Below, one piece after another: positions 32,376 to 36,006 of a stretch of DNA of 36,006 nt. A model generated the notes under the pieces. The model did not search any database, was not told the DNA's origin, and was given only the letters and a program-made list of their open reading frames with translations. Position 1 is the first letter of the stretch. Each line of letters begins with the position of its first letter. The stretch is from the NCBI GenBank assembly GCA_002409525.1, contig DHNM01000019.1:1-36006 (forward strand). The letters run 5' to 3'. The stretch is from Eubacterium sp. UBA5416 (GTDB taxonomy: Bacteria > Bacillota > Clostridia > Lachnospirales > Lachnospiraceae). The translations under genes were made by a program, and so were the position numbers.

Positions 32376-32413
32376 TGAATCTTCCCCCTCTTTTTTGTTA
32401 TATATTGCAAGTA

Positions 32414-32442
32414 ATTGTAGCATTTCATACTACCTGCGTCAA
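32414..32442 (-). promoter_or_regulatory. Promoter of the Lpl-type importer operon
   Basis: On the minus strand, TTGACG (32442-32437), 17 bases, and TACAAT (32419-32414) form a good sigma-A promoter 38 bases before the permease start codon. Confidence 0.7.
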
Positions 32443-32490
32443 TACAGTTTAAACATATTGCATATAAAAAATAAAAAATATAATAATTTG

Positions 32491-32519
32491 TTGACATGTT
32501 TTTAGAGTAGAGGTATACA
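32491..32519 (+). promoter_or_regulatory. Promoter facing the broken binding-protein gene
   Basis: TTGACA (32491-32496), 17 bases, and TATACA (32514-32519) form a near-consensus promoter about 175 bases before the pseudogene start. The leader between 32520 and 32694 is AT-rich, and I see no clear riboswitch or hairpin in it. Confidence 0.6.
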
Positions 32520-32694
32520 TGGAGTAATCAAAGAGATTCTGGGCTGTATCCGAATATCGTAAAACTTATATTTGTTAAAACAGACAAATATAGACATGAT
32601 TTTATGTGCATTATTACAGAGAAAGATAACTTTATTATACGATAAGAAAAGCCATTAAAAATCAGTTAATTTGACGATTAAAAGGAGGACATGT

Positions 32695-32921
32695 ATGAAT
32701 TACAAAAAGTTTCTGGCACTCACGCTGACAACATTTATGTCTTTATCGCTTATGGCATGTGGTGGGAGTAAAGACAGTGGCGGTAGTTCCGGTTCTGAAT
32801 CGGATAGTGAATCGAAAGGGGTAATTCTAATGATATTGATCTTTCAGTATCAATATGGGATTCGAGATGGTCTTTAATTCCCGCAAAGGGGAACATAAGG
32901 CACAAAGGCTTTAATTATTGA
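32695..32921 (+). pseudogene. Broken solute-binding lipoprotein gene
   Basis: A perfect start region survives: AAAGGAGG six bases before the ATG, a signal peptide with lipobox LMAC (Cys22), and a Gly/Ser/Asp/Glu linker typical of binding-protein lipoproteins. The frame is then lost near the GAAAGGGG run (32814-32820). In the shifted frame the sequence continues NSNDIDLSVSIWDSRWSLIP, which is how the mature domain of extracellular solute-binding proteins starts, and stops at 32919-32921 after about 30 codons. The remaining 350 or more codons are absent. So this is a remnant with both a frameshift and a large deletion. It has an apparently intact promoter, stands divergent to the Lpl-type importer, and may be that operon's former extra binding protein. 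Confidence 0.75.
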
Positions 32922-32946
32922 CGCTTTCCAAAAACAATATTATAAT
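32918..32946 (+). promoter_or_regulatory. Promoter of brnQ
   Basis: TTGACG (32918-32923), 17 bases, and TATAAT (32941-32946); start codon 36 bases after the -10. The short leader leaves no room for a T-box. Confidence 0.8.
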
Positions 32947-32981
32947 GTTTTCTTATACTACATTACTAAGGAGACATTATT

Positions 32982-34346
32982 TTGGAGAATGTGAAAAAGA
33001 AATTAAAGTTTAGTGATTATCTGATGATCGGATCTATGCTGTTTGGGCTGTTTTTCGGAGCCGGTAATCTGATATTCCCGGTTCATCTGGGCCAGGCTGC
33101 GGGGGAAGCTGTCGCCTGGGCAAATCTAGGGTTTCTGGTGACGGGAATCGGGCTGCCATTCCTTGGTGTAGTCGCAATTGGAATCTCTCAAAGTAAGGGT
33201 GTGTTTCAGCTGGCCTCTCATGTGGACCGTCGTTATGCATATATATTTACGATTTTGCTTTATCTCGTTATTGGCCCACTTTATGCAATACCCAGGCTGG
33301 CGACAACTTCTTTTGAAATCGGACTGGCACCTTTTGTACCAGGAGAAAAGTCAGTATTTGCATTAGCGTTATTCAGCATCGCCTTTTATCTTGTGGCATG
33401 GCTCTTGTCGAGAAGGCCGACAAAATTACTGGACTATGTGGGAAAGATCATAAACCCGCTTTTTTTGGTTCTGCTTGGAATTTTATTAATTATGGCTTTT
33501 GTTCATCCGATGGGCCCGATAGCAGGGACACCGGTTCAACCTGATTATAGTGGGAAAGCTTTTTTTAAGGGGTTTCTGGAAGGGTACAATACACTGGATG
33601 CGCTGGCATCTCTGGCATTTGGCATTATCATCGTCTCGACGATACGCGGGCGCGGTGTGGAAAATCCCAATGAAATTGCGCTTGACACTATCAAATCCGG
33701 AATCATCAGTATTGTCGCGATGGGAGTAATCTACAGTCTCCTGGCATATATGGGTACGATGAGCCTTGGAATATTGTCTGTCAGTGAAAATGGCGGAATT
33801 GCCCTTGCTCAGATTGCAAATAATTATTTTGGCACATATGGAAACATCATTCTGGCTTTTATTGTTATCTTGGCCTGCCTGAAGACTACAATTGGATTAA
33901 TCTCAGCGTTCTCAGAGACGTTTACGCAGCTTTTTCCCTCGCAAAATTATATTGTTTTTGCGACGGGGGTAAGTCTTTTATCCTGCTTGCTTGCGAATGT
34001 TGGACTGACAAAGATTATCAATTTCTCGATTCCGGTTTTGATGTTTATCTATCCCCTTGCGATGACATTAATTTTACTATCCATTATCGGAATGTTATTT
34101 AAAAATGATTCACGCGTATATAAAGTGACAAGTTACTTTACGTTGTTTGCTTCGATTATAGACGGTCTTAATGCGAGTCCGGATGTCATTCGTCAGACTG
34201 GATTTGCACAGGCACTGATACATTTCGGAGAAAAATATCTGCCCTTTTTCAAGATTGGAATGGGATGGGTTCTTCCGGCACTCATTGGGTTTTCCATCGG
34301 ACTGATTTGGCACAGGATAAAAATAGATAGGCGGTTGGCTCATTAG
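32982..34346 (+). CDS. brnQ: Branched-chain amino acid transporter, LIVCS family (BrnQ)
   Basis: This 454-residue membrane protein takes up leucine, isoleucine and valine with sodium or protons. Twelve hydrophobic segments are expected. Family hallmarks are FGAGNLIFPVHLGQAAG (23-39), GPLYAIPRLATTSFEIG (near 98) and FLEGYNTLDALASLAFG (near 198). The start is TTG 32982 with AAGGAG eight bases upstream; a GTG three codons later is less well spaced. It is a single-gene unit with its own promoter and terminator. The downstream terminator is shared with the convergent TetR gene. Confidence 0.94.
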   Translation: MENVKKKLKFSDYLMIGSMLFGLFFGAGNLIFPVHLGQAAGEAVAWANLGFLVTGIGLPFLGVVAIGISQSKGVFQLASHVDRRYAYIFTILLYLVIGPLYAIPRLATTSFEIGLAPFVPGEKSVFALALFSIAFYLVAWLLSRRPTKLLDYVGKIINPLFLVLLGILLIMAFVHPMGPIAGTPVQPDYSGKAFFKGFLEGYNTLDALASLAFGIIIVSTIRGRGVENPNEIALDTIKSGIISIVAMGVIYSLLAYMGTMSLGILSVSENGGIALAQIANNYFGTYGNIILAFIVILACLKTTIGLISAFSETFTQLFPSQNYIVFATGVSLLSCLLANVGLTKIINFSIPVLMFIYPLAMTLILLSIIGMLFKNDSRVYKVTSYFTLFASIIDGLNASPDVIRQTGFAQALIHFGEKYLPFFKIGMGWVLPALIGFSIGLIWHRIKIDRRLAH

Positions 34347-34351
34347 AGGTC

Positions 34352-34399
34352 AAAAAGCAGTGAAACTGAGAGGTATGATTCAGTGTTCGCTGCTTTTTT
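34352..34399. terminator. Bidirectional terminator shared by brnQ and tetR
   Basis: AAAAAGCAGTGAA-ACTGA (from 34352) pairs with TCAGTGTTCGCTGCTTTTTT (34380-34399) with one mismatch and a bulge; A-run left and T-run right allow use in both directions. The right arm lies within the last codons and stop of the TetR gene. Confidence 0.85.
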
Positions 34400-34982
34400 C
34401 TCGACTGTCTCCAAAATTCCACTGTGAATATCCGTGGATACCGTTTGCAATCAGAGCCTGCATCAAAATAAGGATTTCATCTGAATCTGTTTTTTGACCG
34501 GTTTCATGCCAATAGCTGATGATTCCGCTCATACTGGAAATGATGAATGTGAGAAGATACTCTAGTTCATCTGAATCTTTTCGGAGATCTAATATATCGG
34601 CGAAGGAGCCCTTTATTTTTTGCCTTAGTTTCTGCTGAAACGATGGATCACCTCTCTCACTCAATAATATAAATATCTTATCGTTATTTTCAAAAAAGAA
34701 GGGTGATAATTCATGAGCAAATTCTTCAAATTTAATTTTCTCTTTTTTGTGGACTTTTGAAGCCAACCAAGCTGCAATTTCATTTAGAAGATCATTCTCT
34801 ATTTGATCAAGCAAATCGTATACGTCATTGAAATACTCATAAAATGTTCCTCGATTTAGATGAGCGTTCTTTGTGATGGAAGAGACTGTGATCTTTTCAA
34901 TTCTTATATTTTTATAAACTTCCCAAAAGGCATCCATGATTTTTTTTCGTGTTTTTTCCCGTAATTCCGGTTGCTTTTTCAT
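34380..34982 (-). CDS. TetR/AcrR family transcriptional regulator
   Basis: This 200-residue regulator has an N-terminal HTH EKITVSSITKNAHLNRGTFYEYFNDVYDLLDQIE (about 29-62), with the classic TFYEYF recognition helix. The C-terminal half (residues 90-190) is helical and divergent, with EYLLTFIISSMSGIISYW near 140. AAAGGAG precedes the ATG. It is divergent from an ABC ATPase gene with only 119 bases between, and TTGTTG-type inverted repeats overlap the divergent promoter. This is the usual design of a drug-inducible efflux transporter under TetR repression. The effector is unknown. Confidence 0.92.
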   Translation of the reverse strand: MKKQPELREKTRKKIMDAFWEVYKNIRIEKITVSSITKNAHLNRGTFYEYFNDVYDLLDQIENDLLNEIAAWLASKVHKKEKIKFEEFAHELSPFFFENNDKIFILLSERGDPSFQQKLRQKIKGSFADILDLRKDSDELEYLLTFIISSMSGIISYWHETGQKTDSDEILILMQALIANGIHGYSQWNFGDSREKSSEH

Positions 34983-35000
34983 TTCGCAGCTCCTTTTGTT

Positions 35001-35025
35001 CCAACAGTAGATGACAATTTGTTGG
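35001..35025. promoter_or_regulatory. Second candidate TetR operator
   Basis: CCAACA (35001-35006), 13 bases, TGTTGG (35020-35025), an inverted repeat with the same half-site as the 35063 operator. It lies just upstream of the tetR start and over the presumed -35 side of the ABC promoter. Confidence 0.4.
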
Positions 35026-35053
35026 TTGATAAATATTTGAAAATCAATATAAT
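35026..35053 (+). promoter_or_regulatory. Promoter of the ABC ATPase gene
   Basis: TTGATA (35026-35031), 16 bases, and TATAAT (35048-35053). The predicted transcription start falls near 35060, directly before the operator palindrome. Confidence 0.6.
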
Positions 35054-35062
35054 AATATCGTA

Positions 35063-35075
35063 CAACAAGTTGTTG
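35063..35075. promoter_or_regulatory. TetR operator over the transcription start
   Basis: CAACAA-G-TTGTTG is a perfect odd-length palindrome placed at about +3 to +15 of the ABC promoter, a position where a bound repressor blocks transcription. It shares half-sites with the repeat at 35001-35025. Confidence 0.6.
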
Positions 35076-35101
35076 AATAATACAAGACAGGAGGGATACA
35101 A

Positions 35102-36006
35102 ATGTCGATCATTGATGTGTCAAACCTGACAAAAGACTACGGGCATGGAAGAGGAGTATTCGACGTTGCGATATCCGTAGAAAAAGGAGAATGTTATGGA
35201 TTTCTTGGACCCAATGGGGCTGGGAAGACAACAACGATTCGTCATCTCATGGGCTTTTCAAAGCCGCAGAAGGGCAGCACTTCTATCATGGGAAGGGACA
35301 GCTGGAAAAATTCAGCCATGCTGCAGAAGATGATTGGATATCTTCCAGGTGAAATAGCACTTCCCCAGGGAATCACCGGTACGGGGTTTCTTAATATGAT
35401 GAAACGAATGCGTGGATTAGGGGATGACTCCTATTTGAAGATGTTATTGGAGAAGTTTGAACTAGACCCGAATATTGGAACAAAACAGATGAGTCTTGGA
35501 GTAAAGAGAAAGCTTGCCGTTGTCACTGCTTTTATGCATGATCCTGATATTCTGATTCTGGATGAGCCAACCTCAGGGCTTGACCCAATTATGCAGCAGA
35601 TTTTTATCGACTATATTGAAGATGAGAAGAAGCGTGGAAAGACGATTTTTCTTTCTTCTCATATTTTTCATGAAGTTGATGCGACCTGTGATAAAATTGC
35701 AATTATCAAGGATGGAAGGGTGATTTCCAAGTTTGTAGCGAATGATCTCAAAAATAAGAGTGATAAAGTTTACAGAGTTACATTCAAAACCATAGAGGAT
35801 TATAGGAAATTTGAGAAGCTTCCCTACCAGTTTGCTTCAAAAAACCCCGATAAACTGCGGCTTAGAGTACATGTTCTCGATGATGATGTTAATCAGCTTA
35901 TCACTGACATCTCGAATCTGGGTATTGCCGATTTTCATGAATTTCCCACAACGCTGGAGGATTACTTTATGAAATTTTATAAGGAAGACCGTGTATTTGA
36001 GGGGGT
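35102..36006 (+). CDS. ABC transporter ATP-binding protein, cut by the window end
   Basis: This is the first 301 codons of an ABC ATPase; the frame is open to the last base. Seen: Walker A GPNGAGKTT (36-44), signature MSLGVKRKL (about 131-139), Walker B ILILDEPTSGLDP (about 153-165) and the switch His in FLSSHIFHEVDATCD. The extended C-terminus after residue 215 (KVYRVTFKTIEDYRKF, TLEDYFMKFY) is typical of YhaQ/BcrA-type drug or bacteriocin exporters and of ABC-2 systems. AGGAGGG precedes the ATG. An ABC-2 permease gene is expected just right of the window. The divergent TetR and operators suggest induction by a toxic compound. Confidence 0.93.
   Translation, partial: MSIIDVSNLTKDYGHGRGVFDVAISVEKGECYGFLGPNGAGKTTTIRHLMGFSKPQKGSTSIMGRDSWKNSAMLQKMIGYLPGEIALPQGITGTGFLNMMKRMRGLGDDSYLKMLLEKFELDPNIGTKQMSLGVKRKLAVVTAFMHDPDILILDEPTSGLDPIMQQIFIDYIEDEKKRGKTIFLSSHIFHEVDATCDKIAIIKDGRVISKFVANDLKNKSDKVYRVTFKTIEDYRKFEKLPYQFASKNPDKLRLRVHVLDDDVNQLITDISNLGIADFHEFPTTLEDYFMKFYKEDRVFEG

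Noticed and set aside
32880..32981. T-box or other riboswitch before brnQ
   Set aside because: The promoter -10 is only 36 bases before the start codon, leaving no space for a leader structure.

Overview
The window looks like chromosome of a low-to-mid GC anaerobic Firmicute, most likely a gut Lachnospiraceae-type Clostridium. Pointers are the Firmicutes-type fructose-1,6-bisphosphatase (Fbp, class III), strong AGGAGG-type ribosome binding sites, three sugar ABC importers that lack their own ATPase gene, GH20 and GH127 glycosidases, CsoR-style copper control and BrnQ. No rRNA, tRNA, CRISPR array, transposase, integrase or phage gene was seen. The species is inferred, not proven.

Layout. 1-1680: the end of a ribose-type ABC operon (truncated permease, then a binding lipoprotein and a terminator). 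1690-4600: a dispersed palindromic repeat, a SAM methyltransferase, and a TetR regulator divergent from an AttH/CrtC lipocalin-fold protein. 4664-5575 (-): a lone HypB with a zinc-knuckle extension. 5765-8662: a PLD-nuclease/SF2 helicase/DUF3427 protein. 8709-9845: a beta-propeller lactonase. 10123-13246: a CUT1 sugar importer (binding protein plus two permeases). 13409-16089: a compact three-gene operon, DUF3100 membrane protein, small membrane protein and amidohydrolase. 16090-16358: an intergenic patch of nested palindromes. 16361-18214 (-): fbp. 18373-22242: GH20 and GH127 glycosidases, convergent with a second CUT1 importer (22332-25337, -). 25594-28788: YqxD and the copper ATPase CopA, whose C-terminus is a CopZ-like domain. 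28860-32375 (-): a third, Lpl/Ytc-type importer. 32695-32921: a broken binding-protein gene. 32982-34346: brnQ. 34380-34982 (-): TetR. 35102-end: an ABC ATPase cut by the window edge.

How it works together. Much of the window serves carbohydrate scavenging: four sugar importers (one partial), two exo-glycosidases, a lactonase and gluconeogenic Fbp. The three CUT1 systems encode no ATPase here, so they probably share an MsmX/MsmK-type ATPase encoded elsewhere. Around this sit small independently regulated modules: copper efflux, branched-chain amino acid transport, two TetR-controlled divergent units, and the DUF3100/amidohydrolase operon.

The observations I rate highest are (1) a strong ribosome binding site and ATG inside copA that would release a free 69-residue CopZ-like chaperone from the CopA reading frame; (2) the DUF3100 + small membrane protein + amidohydrolase operon with a palindromic operator in its promoter, a candidate uncharacterised transport/deamination system; (3) the TetR/AttH-CrtC pair in a presumably non-carotenoid anaerobe; and (4) a family of TTCATG-N4-CATGAA nested hairpins at four places. 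All family assignments come from reading motifs; no database search was run.
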